Below are positions 1 through 6,149 of a stretch of DNA of 10,504 nt, piece by piece. Both the position numbers and the translations under genes were made by a program. Below the pieces are notes generated by a model. It made no database searches. It had not been told where the DNA came from and saw only the letters and a list, made by a program, of their open reading frames with translations. The DNA lies in contig JACQWN010000192.1 in the NCBI GenBank assembly GCA_016209245.1, positions 1,321 through 11,824 on the forward strand. The letters run 5' to 3'. How positions within the stretch are numbered: the stretch's first letter is position 1; the number at the start of each line of letters is the position of its first letter. The DNA comes from Bacteroidia bacterium (GTDB lineage: Bacteria; Bacteroidota; Bacteroidia; Bacteroidales; BM523).

Positions 1-873
1 ACCATGAACACATTTGCCTGGTCCAGGTGGATTAGTATTTTGCCAGTCTGTATTCCCTTCTGAACCAAAACTAGCTAAGGGATCTGTAGCTACACCGGTT
101 GCTCCTAAACAACCGCTCCAATTACAAGCCAATTCAGTAGTAGTTGCACCGGGACATCCATTCCATAATGAAAAATCATAATCGTCACCAGTTTGAGGAG
201 CAGTATAATTTACAGGATCAATCATAAATTCCAATGTTCCGGAAGCACCAATAGTAAAATTAAACCATTTTGATTGTCGTTCACCGCCTGATCCCCAGCA
301 AGAGTTGGATGTAGTAACCTCCTGCGTAGCAAAGCCGGCATCTGAGGTTGCCTGAGAAAACGTATTGTCATTACATAAGATTGCGGCAGTGCTACAGTCT
401 TGCCCGGGTAAAGGCGGTGGCGTGGATGTGGTTAGGCATGTTGTAAAAGTACCCTCTGAACCAGTAGATGATGAAATTGTGAACCAATATGTCGTACCGG
501 GAACTAAAGATCCAATAGTTATAGAGGCAGGTGATGCCCCGCATGTGGAATTTACAAGGTACAAAGAAGCAGCACAGCTCGTTCCGTAAACAAGAATAAA
601 CTCAATATTTCCGGTCATTGTACCACTTGTAATAATCCATACGCCATGAGTTCCGGTTGAAGTAACTGTATACCAAACTTCGGGGTTGTTCCCTGATTGG
701 CAGCCTACTATACCTACCCAGTTATCATTTGCACCGACCGTTGTACCGTTAATACAAGAGCCATCTTGAGGAGAAATGGTGGCGTCGGAACAAATATCGT
801 TAGAAGGTTGTGTGAAACCATACAACGACATTAATATCAAAAATCCTATGAATAATAATTTCACAATATTCAT
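1..873 (-). CDS. Secreted modular surface protein, 3' part outside the window
   Basis: This open frame runs from an ATG at 873 to the window edge without a stop, giving 291 residues of a longer protein. The N-terminus MNIVKLLFIGFLILMSLYGF followed by TQPSNDIC is a clear signal peptide, probably cut near FTQ. A first beta-rich, Cys- and Thr/Ser-rich module (about residues 25-150) has a WYTVTSTG core. A Pro-rich linker (PPPLPG) leads to a second module (about 158-291) with RQSKWFNFTIGASGTLEFMI and DDYDFSLWNGCPG. From family knowledge, this second type is common in long T9SS-exported surface proteins of Bacteroidota that end in a sorting domain; that tail would lie outside the window, so T9SS export is inferred. 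It starts 11 bases after the small secreted protein at 885-1256 and is probably co-transcribed with it. I cannot assign a ligand or enzyme activity. Confidence 0.85.
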   Translation of the reverse strand, partial: MNIVKLLFIGFLILMSLYGFTQPSNDICSDATISPQDGSCINGTTVGANDNWVGIVGCQSGNNPEVWYTVTSTGTHGVWIITSGTMTGNIEFILVYGTSCAASLYLVNSTCGASPASITIGSLVPGTTYWFTISSSTGSEGTFTTCLTTSTPPPLPGQDCSTAAILCNDNTFSQATSDAGFATQEVTTSNSCWGSGGERQSKWFNFTIGASGTLEFMIDPVNYTAPQTGDDYDFSLWNGCPGATTTELACNWSGCLGATGVATDPLASFGSEGNTDWQNTNPPGPGKCVHG

Positions 874-884
874 ATTTTATCAGA

Positions 885-1256
885 TTATTTTGTTTGTAAT
901 TTTTTTCTTTTATTTCTGAACTCTTCGGAATTTATTATTGATTTTGGTAGTATTTTAACAACAGTATTGTCGCTAATTCTAATGTATTTTACATCAGTTT
1001 CATCTCTTTGCTGCTCCAGCATTGGAATGATTTCAGTAGAATAAACTTCCTGGACTTTCTCATTATCCTGGATGAACTCAAAGGTGTCCCAAAGAGTATC
1101 GGAAGGGTTGGCAAGAATTTGCGATGAATCAGGTACAATGACCGAATTGGTTGCTTTTACCGATTCACCAAGCTTACCATCCATTTTTTGCTGCGCAAAT
1201 ACGCATGTCGAAAATGTAAATAACAGCGCTATAATTATAAAATCAGATAGTTTCAT
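885..1256 (-). CDS. Small secreted protein of unknown function (123 aa)
   Basis: I do not recognise the family. The frame stays open up to 1325, but I choose the ATG at 1256 because it gives a proper signal peptide (MKLSDFIIIALLFTF, cleavage probably after CVFA before QQK) and lies 5-6 bases after a strong GGAGGA ribosome binding site, unusual for this phylum. The longer reading would be encoded by the adjoining inverted-repeat element and would put 23 unlikely residues before the signal peptide. The Cys in FSTC is not a good lipobox because Thr precedes it. The mature part is short and polar, with an acidic middle (TLWDTFEFIQDNEKVQEV) and a very basic C-terminus (FRNKRKKLQTK). It is the first gene of a likely two-gene unit with the large secreted protein downstream, so a role in that protein's export or assembly is possible but only inferred from position. 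Confidence 0.7.
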   Translation of the reverse strand: MKLSDFIIIALLFTFSTCVFAQQKMDGKLGESVKATNSVIVPDSSQILANPSDTLWDTFEFIQDNEKVQEVYSTEIIPMLEQQRDETDVKYIRISDNTVVKILPKSIINSEEFRNKRKKLQTK

Positions 1257-1289
1257 ATTTTTCCTCCAATATAGTATTAAAATTTTGTT

Positions 1290-1433
1290 ACTATTCACCC
1301 CACCGAAGTACGAAAAAAGATACAAACTTACGAATTACGAATGGCGCCAGTGGCGCCACATTCGTACTTCGTAGGTTCGTAAAAAATTCGTAATTCGGTG
1401 GGATAATAAAAATTAACCATAGTGGTGAATAGT
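1290..1433. repeat. Nested inverted-repeat element, MITE-like
   Basis: The outer ends are perfect 10-bp inverted repeats, ACTATTCACC (1290-1299) and GGTGAATAGT (1424-1433). Inside are CCCACCGAA (1299-1307) with TTCGGTGGG (1394-1402), CGAAGTACGAA (1304-1314) with TTCGTACTTCG (1361-1371), and CGAATTACGAAT (1331-1342) with ATTCGTAATTCG (1386-1397). At the centre TGGCGCCA occurs twice (1342-1349, 1351-1358), flanked by ACGAAT and ATTCGT. The last two long pairs cross each other, so the RNA or single strand has alternative folds. I see no target-site duplication and no coding capacity. It lies directly upstream of the small secreted gene, and a possible -7 box (TAAATTTG, minus strand, 1466-1459) would put it in that gene's 5' leader. 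The rest of 1434-1602 is AT-rich with only a weak hairpin. Confidence 0.7.
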
Positions 1434-1508
1434 AAAAAAATCATAAATTATATAGTTCCAAATTTACGAAAAAATTTGATAACATACATTATACGTATTT
1501 TTGTTTCT

Positions 1509-1525
1509 AAAAGTGACACTTTTTT
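1509..1525 (-). terminator. Weak hairpin downstream of the PorE-like gene
   Basis: AAAAGTGACACTTTT (1509-1523) is a perfect 15-base palindrome around one central base. It lies about 80 bases beyond the stop of the minus-strand gene ending at 1603. The stem is AT-rich, so it is at best a weak terminator; an operator site is an equal alternative. Confidence 0.2.
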
Positions 1526-1602
1526 GTGAAATTTTGACGAATTGATTATTTTTATTGACTAATTATTAAAATTTGTTTATCAATATTAATTTCAGGTGTT
1601 TT

Positions 1603-4275
1603 TCATTTTTCAAGTATCATAAAAACCACTCTTCGGTTAAGCGCTCTTCCGGCATCAAAATTATTGTCGGCTATGGACTTGGTGTCGCCATATCCATTGA
1701 CGATGAGACGTTTGCCGTCAATATTCTTGTTTATTAAAAAGTCAAATACTGCCTGTGCTCTTGCCTTTGAAAGTATTATATTATGTTCCGGTTGACCGAT
1801 ATTATCCGTATGTCCGGCAATTTCGATGCGAATCCTGGGATTATTGTTCAAAAATTTTACAACATTCAATAATTCGGTAGTAGATTCAGGAGTCAGAGCT
1901 GCCGAAGCGTATTCGAAGAAAATGTTGTTTAACCGCACTTCCTGTCCCAGTTCAATGTCTTCGACTTCGAGCTCTTCCTCGTCAAAATCAATTATTTCGA
2001 AAGTAGTCAGATTAAAAAGGGGTTTGTCAACAATTTCGAAAAACCGAAGCTGGGCGCAATAATTTTTTTCCTTTTTTGAGTTAGGAACCCCATTCCATTT
2101 TTGCGATACAATTCTTTCCGGAGGAACCCCCATTTTCATAAGTACTTGCCTGACCGCTTCAACCCTGTCGTTTCCCAGTGATATACAGGCGGAATTATCG
2201 CCTTTAGTTTCTTCTCCATTATCGCAAAATCCGATTATGTTAAAACCGAGCTTATTATCTTCCCGGGCCAGAGCGGCTAAATCTATAAGCTCCTTTTTAT
2301 ATTTCTCCCTTACGATTGTTTTTTTTGAAAGAAATTCGACATCATAAGAAAATATCACTTTTTTATAATTTTCCTTTATTTTCCCAAAATCAATTGTCAC
2401 CGTATCTTTTTCAGATATCTCGCCCGGTTTGTATCCATCAAACGGATCGGGACTGGAAACAGTTATTGCAGGTGTTGTATATATTGTATCATTTCCTACT
2501 ATCACAGGTTGCAAATTATTATATTCTTTATCCTTACTATAAAAATATATTTGTGATATTTTTTCAGCAGTTCCGGAATTTTCATCAAATTGAGCCAATA
2601 ATGGCATTTCAGTAACATTAATAACTTCATCAACCATTTTGAATAATGCAGAAAAATCTCTATCGGATTTGGTATCTAAATTGAACTTAGTAGTGTCTGC
2701 TATAAAATCAAAATTAGTATTTTCCGGTTCAGCTTCCACGATAGAATCTGTTGCGCTGACAATATCGTCAATCATTTTAATGAGTTCATTATATTTTGGA
2801 TTCGGTGTTGTTTCATAAGGGTTCGATACCAGCATGCTCAAATCCTGAAAAGTATTTGTAACAGTAATTTTTTCACCGATTTTTTCATTTTTGGCTGAGA
2901 CTGCATCAAGATGTATTTCCTGGTATAATTCGTAAAATTTCTCCTGTTCCGGAACATATACGTTAACAAGATGAGGTAGAAATCCTTCCGCTTCAAAAAT
3001 CATATCATAATTTTTACCGGGCGGGAAAATCAATAGGTATCTACCGGTCATCGGGTTAGGATCGTAAACATATTTCACCCTTAGCCCGGTTTCTTTATCA
3101 ATAACCTTGATTGTCGCTTTTATGGGTTTTGCAGGTTCGCCTGCTGTGATTTTTCCTTTCAGCATTGTCAATTTTATTGATTTTCTTAAATCAATTTTGT
3201 AAATATCATGACAATAGTATTTGTTTTGTTTATCAGATGAAAAATAACCCTTTTTTCCCTCGGCCGATAAAATAATATGCATATCGTCCTTTACAGTATT
3301 GACAGGGTAGCCCATGTTTAAAGGCTGTGTCCATGAGTCGTCTGTCAAGTAGGACTGGAAAATATCAAAGCATCCAATAGTAGCATGTCCTTTTGAGCTG
3401 AAAAAAAGTGATTTCTTATCAGGATGTATAAAAGGAGCATCTTCATCATAAATAGTGTTAATTGCAGGACCTAGATTTTCCGGCTTACTCCACTTTCTGT
3501 CTTCGCCTAATTCCGATTTATAAATATCCATTCCTCCAAACCCGCCTGGACTGTTGCTCGAAAAATACAAGATATTGCCGTCGGCTGTTATATTTGCGTT
3601 CCCCTCCTTATATTCAGAATTGATGGGTTGTCCTATGGTCACAGGTTGAGTATATTTTCCTTCCGACACTTTGCAGATGAAAATATCGCCGCCAATATTT
3701 ACAAACAACTGTTCCCCGTCGGGCGATAATCCTGCAAGCGAAATACTGCTTTTGGCGGAAAAGTCTGACAGAATTTCATTAGGTTCGGTCCATTCCATTG
3801 ATTTATAATAAGTAACATAAATATGTTCGAGGGTATCGTTAATAAATCCGGCATCAGGTATATCGGGATTCTTCTTTCTGGTAAAATATAAAATGGATTC
3901 ATCGGTCGAAACCATCGGGGAATATTCTGAATGTATCGTATTTATAGGCCTGCCTAAATTTAAAATTTTGAATTCAACAGAGTCTGGTACATATTGTTTG
4001 GCATTATTACATATTTCTATCATACGCTGGGCATATTTATATTCAGGCGCCATTCTGCCTTCTTTTCTAATGAAAATGTCATAATTGTTTATTGCCTTGT
4101 CAAATTTATAATCAAGATGATAAAGATTTCCCAGAAAAAGGTAAACCTTGTTTTCAACCAGTTTTAACGCTTCTTTATATATTTCCCGGTTCGATTCATT
4201 TATAACATCTTGAGATACAACAGTAATCGAAAAAAAAAGTAAAAAAGCGACAGGAAATAATAATTTTCGAAACAT
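1603..4275 (-). CDS. PorE-like protein: TPR, PD40 propeller, CRD-like and OmpA peptidoglycan-binding domains
   Basis: The frame opens at 4293, but I prefer the ATG at 4275 (890 aa): it starts a normal signal peptide (MFRKLLFPVAFLLFF, cut near VVSQ), and the promoter would begin transcription about at 4293. Order in the mature protein: TPR-like helices (about 30-95), a PD40 beta-propeller (about 115-365; ILYFSSNSPGGFGGMDIYKS and SLFFSSKGH blades), a carboxypeptidase-regulatory-like domain (about 370-460), a low-complexity linker, a degenerate OmpA-like region (about 637-749), and an intact OmpA C-terminal domain (about 775-890). The last has GHTDN and LSKAR, whose Asp and Arg sit 15 residues apart as in diaminopimelate-binding OmpA, and ends with GRALNRRVVF. 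TPR, propeller, CRD and OmpA is the order described for PorE of Porphyromonas, which links the T9SS to peptidoglycan. This protein is longer and has no lipobox Cys, so it is a PorE-like paralogue, probably periplasmic and cell-wall bound. Confidence 0.88.
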   Translation of the reverse strand: MFRKLLFPVAFLLFFSITVVSQDVINESNREIYKEALKLVENKVYLFLGNLYHLDYKFDKAINNYDIFIRKEGRMAPEYKYAQRMIEICNNAKQYVPDSVEFKILNLGRPINTIHSEYSPMVSTDESILYFTRKKNPDIPDAGFINDTLEHIYVTYYKSMEWTEPNEILSDFSAKSSISLAGLSPDGEQLFVNIGGDIFICKVSEGKYTQPVTIGQPINSEYKEGNANITADGNILYFSSNSPGGFGGMDIYKSELGEDRKWSKPENLGPAINTIYDEDAPFIHPDKKSLFFSSKGHATIGCFDIFQSYLTDDSWTQPLNMGYPVNTVKDDMHIILSAEGKKGYFSSDKQNKYYCHDIYKIDLRKSIKLTMLKGKITAGEPAKPIKATIKVIDKETGLRVKYVYDPNPMTGRYLLIFPPGKNYDMIFEAEGFLPHLVNVYVPEQEKFYELYQEIHLDAVSAKNEKIGEKITVTNTFQDLSMLVSNPYETTPNPKYNELIKMIDDIVSATDSIVEAEPENTNFDFIADTTKFNLDTKSDRDFSALFKMVDEVINVTEMPLLAQFDENSGTAEKISQIYFYSKDKEYNNLQPVIVGNDTIYTTPAITVSSPDPFDGYKPGEISEKDTVTIDFGKIKENYKKVIFSYDVEFLSKKTIVREKYKKELIDLAALAREDNKLGFNIIGFCDNGEETKGDNSACISLGNDRVEAVRQVLMKMGVPPERIVSQKWNGVPNSKKEKNYCAQLRFFEIVDKPLFNLTTFEIIDFDEEELEVEDIELGQEVRLNNIFFEYASAALTPESTTELLNVVKFLNNNPRIRIEIAGHTDNIGQPEHNIILSKARAQAVFDFLINKNIDGKRLIVNGYGDTKSIADNNFDAGRALNRRVVFMILEK

Positions 4276-4298
4276 TATCTTTAAAATAATCATACCTG

Positions 4299-4328
4299 CA
4301 AAGATAAAAATATTTAATTTTACGGCAA
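4299..4328 (-). promoter_or_regulatory. Bacteroidota-type promoter for the PorE-like gene
   Basis: On the minus strand TTG (4328-4326) is followed by a 19-base spacer and TATCTTTG (4306-4299). This matches the known Bacteroidota sigma-ABfr pattern (TTG, 19-21 bases, TAnnTTTG). Transcription would begin near 4293, which supports translation from the ATG at 4275. Confidence 0.75.
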
Positions 4329-4350
4329 TAATTCAACAAAAGAATATTGA

Positions 4351-4615
4351 TATCCTGCAGAATACGATTCTTCAGGTAATTTAATACATGATACCTTACA
4401 TTATAAAGGTTTAAACTATAATGCTTTTATTCCTAGTCTTTGCACAGATTATTTTTTCAGATAATACAGGTAAAATAATAAAAACGGTTGATATTAATGA
4501 GAGCGGTTACGGACAGTTGAAAGTAAAGGCGGAAAAGCTTATGAACGGAATGTATATCTACAGTATTGTAATTGATGGAAAAATAGAGGAAACCAAGAAG
4601 ATGGTGAAAAACTAG
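4351..4615 (+). pseudogene. Remnant with a T9SS C-terminal sorting tail and a YD-like fragment
   Basis: Residues read from 4442 to the stop at 4615 (AQIIFSDNTGKIIKT, then GQLKVKAEKLMNGMYIYS, then DGKIEETKKMVKN) match the T9SS type A sorting domain: FxDxxGK, LxxGMYxYS and a C-terminal DGxxxxTKKM. Such a domain belongs at the end of a large exported protein, but nothing of that length precedes it. An ATG at 4421 exists, but the few residues it adds (MLLFLVF) are no convincing signal peptide. In another frame, 4351-4464 encodes YDSSGNLIHD, then KGLNYNAFIPSL, which resembles a YD (RHS) repeat, and FIPSL could be the frameshifted start of the sorting domain. The piece is flanked by the 8-base word TCCTGCAG (4353-4360, 4625-4632). 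I read it as a decayed gene end, not a functional 64-residue protein. Confidence 0.65.
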
Positions 4616-4637
4616 TATAAAAATTCCTGCAGCATTA

Positions 4638-5030
4638 TCACTCCGGCTTTATTATCACCTGATTAATCTCCATATTAGTTCGGAGAACAAAATCTTCGAT
4701 ATCTTCCTTTAAATCTTCATCATCTTCTTCCACATACCAGTTAATAATGACAGCACCTCCGTTATCTTTGTATTCTTTTAGTATTGTAATTATATCAATA
4801 AAGCTTCTGAACGAGCTTGTATTAAAATATTCCACCTTGAAATTAAATTCTATCGGACGCTTGATTTCTGCAATATACTTTTTGAGCCATTCAATTACCG
4901 GAAGATAAAACTTTAAAGGATCTTCCAGGTAAGAATCGCCTGTAATTGAACATTTTCCGGTTTCAGCATCAAGAATTATTTCCGGTTTATAATAAAATTC
5001 TTTTATGGCTTTTATATTATAATTTTCCAT
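4638..5030 (-). CDS. siaC: SiaC-family regulatory phosphoprotein (DUF1987)
   Basis: A cytoplasmic 130-residue regulator. The SiaC family signature covers almost the whole protein: the early strand pair EIILDAETGKCSITGDSYLE (16-35), FYLPVIEWLKKYI (41-53), EYFNTSSFRSFIDII (67-81) and WYVEEDDEDLKEDIEDF (98-114). In Pseudomonas, the Thr in the NTS motif is phosphorylated by SiaB, and unphosphorylated SiaC binds and activates the diguanylate cyclase SiaD. The equivalent here is Thr71. The gene follows siaB by 8 bases on the same strand, so the kinase-substrate pair is preserved. No SiaA-type PP2C phosphatase or GGDEF protein is in the window, so the downstream partner is unknown. Confidence 0.88.
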   Translation of the reverse strand: MENYNIKAIKEFYYKPEIILDAETGKCSITGDSYLEDPLKFYLPVIEWLKKYIAEIKRPIEFNFKVEYFNTSSFRSFIDIITILKEYKDNGGAVIINWYVEEDDEDLKEDIEDFVLRTNMEINQVIIKPE

Positions 5031-5038
5031 AGACTCAA

Positions 5039-5581
5039 TTATTTTTTAATTTTAACAATAATATTAAAGCTATAATAATTTTTTTTAATTTTAATTACTT
5101 TATGCTCAATCGGATGAGCCGAAATAAGTGCAACATAAATAAGGCCGATATTTGATCCCCCGTATGTATTTCTAGGCAGTCGTGTCATATCTCTTTTAAG
5201 TTCTCGGAGTCCATTCCTGTCAAGGGAATTAATCTTTGCTATTTTTTCCGTAACATGAGCAATATTTTCAGCATTAATTTTATTTTCAGTCATAATTACA
5301 TAAGACTCGCTTTCTTCATAGATATGAATCGTTCCTGTTCCTGATGAACCGCTGTCATTGTCGTTATTGAACCTGTCGCCGGAATAATAATATATATTCA
5401 GCGCCAGTTCCATAAATATTTTAAATACTTTTCGCCCGGAATTAGGATTGTCCCGTGTTTTTTCCGTAATAATCTGTCCGAGCTTAATTCTGGTCAAGCT
5501 ATCGAATGATCCGGTATATGACAAAATAAGCTTTCTCTTTTTTTTATTTTTTATACCCGGTATATTTTGTATCTCTGTCAA
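5039..5581 (-). CDS. siaB: SiaB-family protein kinase, TTG start
   Basis: A 180-residue protein with a GHKL-like fold, predicted to phosphorylate the SiaC protein encoded 8 bases downstream. Visible features are the family's N-terminal strand LILSYTGSFDSLT (18-30), an N-box-like helix KIFMELALNIYYYS with Glu58 and Asn62 (54-67), GTGTIHIYEESESYVI (81-96), and a glycine-rich GGSNIGLIYVALIS (141-154). The start is a TTG at 5581. It is the only recognised start codon between the upstream in-frame TAA and the conserved domain, which begins at about residue 17; the first in-frame ATG is at residue 57, inside the N-box. A long A/T homopolymer run in codons 10-18 is a place where a sequencing error could hide another start. 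The gene is divergent from the pheA operon. Confidence 0.85.
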   Translation of the reverse strand: MTEIQNIPGIKNKKKRKLILSYTGSFDSLTRIKLGQIITEKTRDNPNSGRKVFKIFMELALNIYYYSGDRFNNDNDSGSSGTGTIHIYEESESYVIMTENKINAENIAHVTEKIAKINSLDRNGLRELKRDMTRLPRNTYGGSNIGLIYVALISAHPIEHKVIKIKKNYYSFNIIVKIKK

Positions 5582-5672
5582 AGTTTATTATTTATTAAAT
5601 TAATGATATTGGAACGCTATACATATAAAAGGGGTAAATTTCGGTATTTTATTCCGATTAATTTGGTATGAT

Positions 5673-5693
5673 AGACGCCCAATTTGGGCGTCT
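5673..5693. repeat. Perfect 9-bp hairpin upstream of siaB
   Basis: AGACGCCCA (5673-5681) and TGGGCGTCT (5685-5693) are perfect inverted repeats around ATT. The stem is GC-rich in an AT-rich gap. Neither side has a T tract, so it is not a standard terminator. It would lie in the 5' leader of siaB if the promoter at 5775-5804 is real. Confidence 0.6.
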
Positions 5694-5774
5694 GTACATT
5701 CCGTTTGTTCCATACAGCAGTATTAAAATAGTGAGGAAATTTATTCATTTCACAGTATAAAATATATAAAATTA

Positions 5775-5804
5775 CAAAATTACATATTTTCTGTATTTTT
5801 CAAA
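5775..5804 (-). promoter_or_regulatory. Candidate promoter for siaB-siaC
   Basis: On the minus strand TTTG (5804-5801), an 18-base spacer and TAATTTTG (5782-5775) give a near match to the Bacteroidota promoter. It would produce a leader of roughly 190 bases before siaB. The spacer is one base short of the usual range, and the region is AT-rich, so chance is possible. Confidence 0.4.
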
Positions 5805-5842
5805 ATGCTGAAAAAAAGTTAAATTTTTTTCTAAACCCGACA

Positions 5843-5926
5843 GGTTGTGTTAGTGACGGGGTGACTGGCGGTCAAGGGGTAGTTAGTGGCACAATGCCTC
5901 CAAGTCACCCCGTCACTAATACTACC
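5843..5926. repeat. 84-bp inverted-repeat element
   Basis: The arm TTAGTGACGGGGTGACT (5850-5866) is perfectly complementary to 5903-5919. The match extends outward (GGTTGTG at 5843-5849 against TACTACC at 5920-5926) to 22 of 24 positions. Just inside, GGCGG (5867-5871) can pair with CCTCC (5897-5901) with one mismatch and a bulge. A third partial copy of the arm, GGTAGTTAGTGG, lies in the loop at 5878-5889. The element is much richer in GC than the surrounding DNA, has no T tract and no coding sense. A miniature mobile or extragenic palindromic repeat is the most likely reading. Confidence 0.7.
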
Positions 5927-5934
5927 AAAAAGAC

Positions 5935-5956
5935 GTTCTGATTTATAAATCAGAAC
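5935..5956. promoter_or_regulatory. 22-bp perfect palindrome, possible operator
   Basis: GTTCTGATTTA (5935-5945) is followed directly by its exact reverse complement TAAATCAGAAC (5946-5956). It ends 10 bases before the -33 element of the pheA operon promoter, a position suited to a dimeric regulator. The half-site word CAGAAC recurs at 5998-6003, next to the expected transcription start, and at 6124-6129 in the leader. On the minus strand it is followed by GTCTTTTT, so a terminator for antisense transcription is an alternative. Confidence 0.5.
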
Positions 5957-5966
5957 AAAATTAATG

Positions 5967-5997
5967 TTGCATATATCTATAAAACATTTTATATTTG
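5967..5997 (+). promoter_or_regulatory. Promoter of the pheA operon
   Basis: TTG (5967-5969), a 20-base spacer and TATATTTG (5990-5997) match the Bacteroidota consensus. Transcription would begin near 6004, about 40 bases before the leader peptide. A second TATATTTG at 6014-6021 has only a 16-base spacer to the nearest TTTG and is less likely, although the 10-base word TATATTTGCA is shared by both copies. Confidence 0.75.
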
Positions 5998-6042
5998 CAG
6001 AACGAAAATTTTATATATTTGCAACCACTATAAAATCAGAGA

Positions 6043-6093
6043 ATGAAAAATATAAATAAATTTTACTTTTACATTCATCATCCGGCAACTTAA
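6043..6093 (+). CDS. Attenuation leader peptide with Phe/Tyr and His codons (16 aa)
   Basis: The frame ATG to TAA encodes MKNINKFYFYIHHPAT. It contains Phe-Tyr-Phe-Tyr at codons 7-10 and His-His at codons 12-13. It lies about 40 bases after a good promoter and is followed by competing RNA structures and a terminator immediately before pheA, so it fits a regulatory leader peptide of the pheL or hisL kind. A scarcity of charged tRNA-Phe or tRNA-Tyr (or tRNA-His) would stall the ribosome over the first strand of the anti-antiterminator. The peptide is predicted to have no function of its own. The upstream bases AATCAGAGA are A-rich with only a weak Shine-Dalgarno, normal for the phylum. Confidence 0.82.
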   Translation: MKNINKFYFYIHHPAT

Positions 6094-6149
6094 ACGGGGT
6101 GAAAGAAATTTATTTATATTTTTCAGAACAAATAAACTATCAAACCCCG
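6078..6149 (+). promoter_or_regulatory. Attenuator switching region (segments 1, 2 and 3)
   Basis: Segment 1, TCATCCG (6078-6084, the His-Pro codons), can pair with segment 2, CGGGGTGA (6095-6102), with one bulge. Segment 2 can instead pair through CGGGGT (6095-6100) with segment 3, ACCCCG (6144-6149), which is the 5' arm of the terminator. Between segments 2 and 3, TTTATTT (6109-6115) pairs with AAATAAA (6130-6136), bringing them together. Segments 1 and 3 share the word CCGGCAAC (6082-6089, 6147-6154), as expected when both compete for one partner. A ribosome stalled at codons 7-13 covers segment 1 and favours 2:3 (read-through); one reaching the stop at 6091 covers segment 2 and favours termination. 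Confidence 0.8.

Noticed and set aside
365..589. Plus-strand open frame of 74 codons
   Set aside because: It lies opposite the secreted modular protein, whose minus-strand frame is open throughout with a signal peptide and recognisable modules; this is an antisense shadow.
1257..1325. Longer N-terminus for the small secreted protein, starting at 1325
   Set aside because: The additional residues are encoded by the inverted-repeat element and would precede a proper signal peptide; the ATG at 1256 has a GGAGGA site.
1072..1374. Plus-strand open frame of 100 codons
   Set aside because: It overlaps the small secreted gene on the other strand and ends in the inverted-repeat element; its composition shows no family resemblance.
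4276..4293. Start of the PorE-like protein at 4293
   Set aside because: The promoter at 4299-4328 would begin transcription at about this ATG, and the second ATG at 4275 gives a cleaner signal peptide.
5793..5831. Poly-A/poly-T hairpins (TTTTTCA with TGAAAAA, GAAAAAAA with TTTTTTTC)
   Set aside because: They consist almost only of A and T and are expected by chance in this region.
5843..5926. CRISPR repeat or tRNA-like element
   Set aside because: There is only one inverted-repeat unit, no regularly spaced spacers, and no cloverleaf with a T-arm signature.
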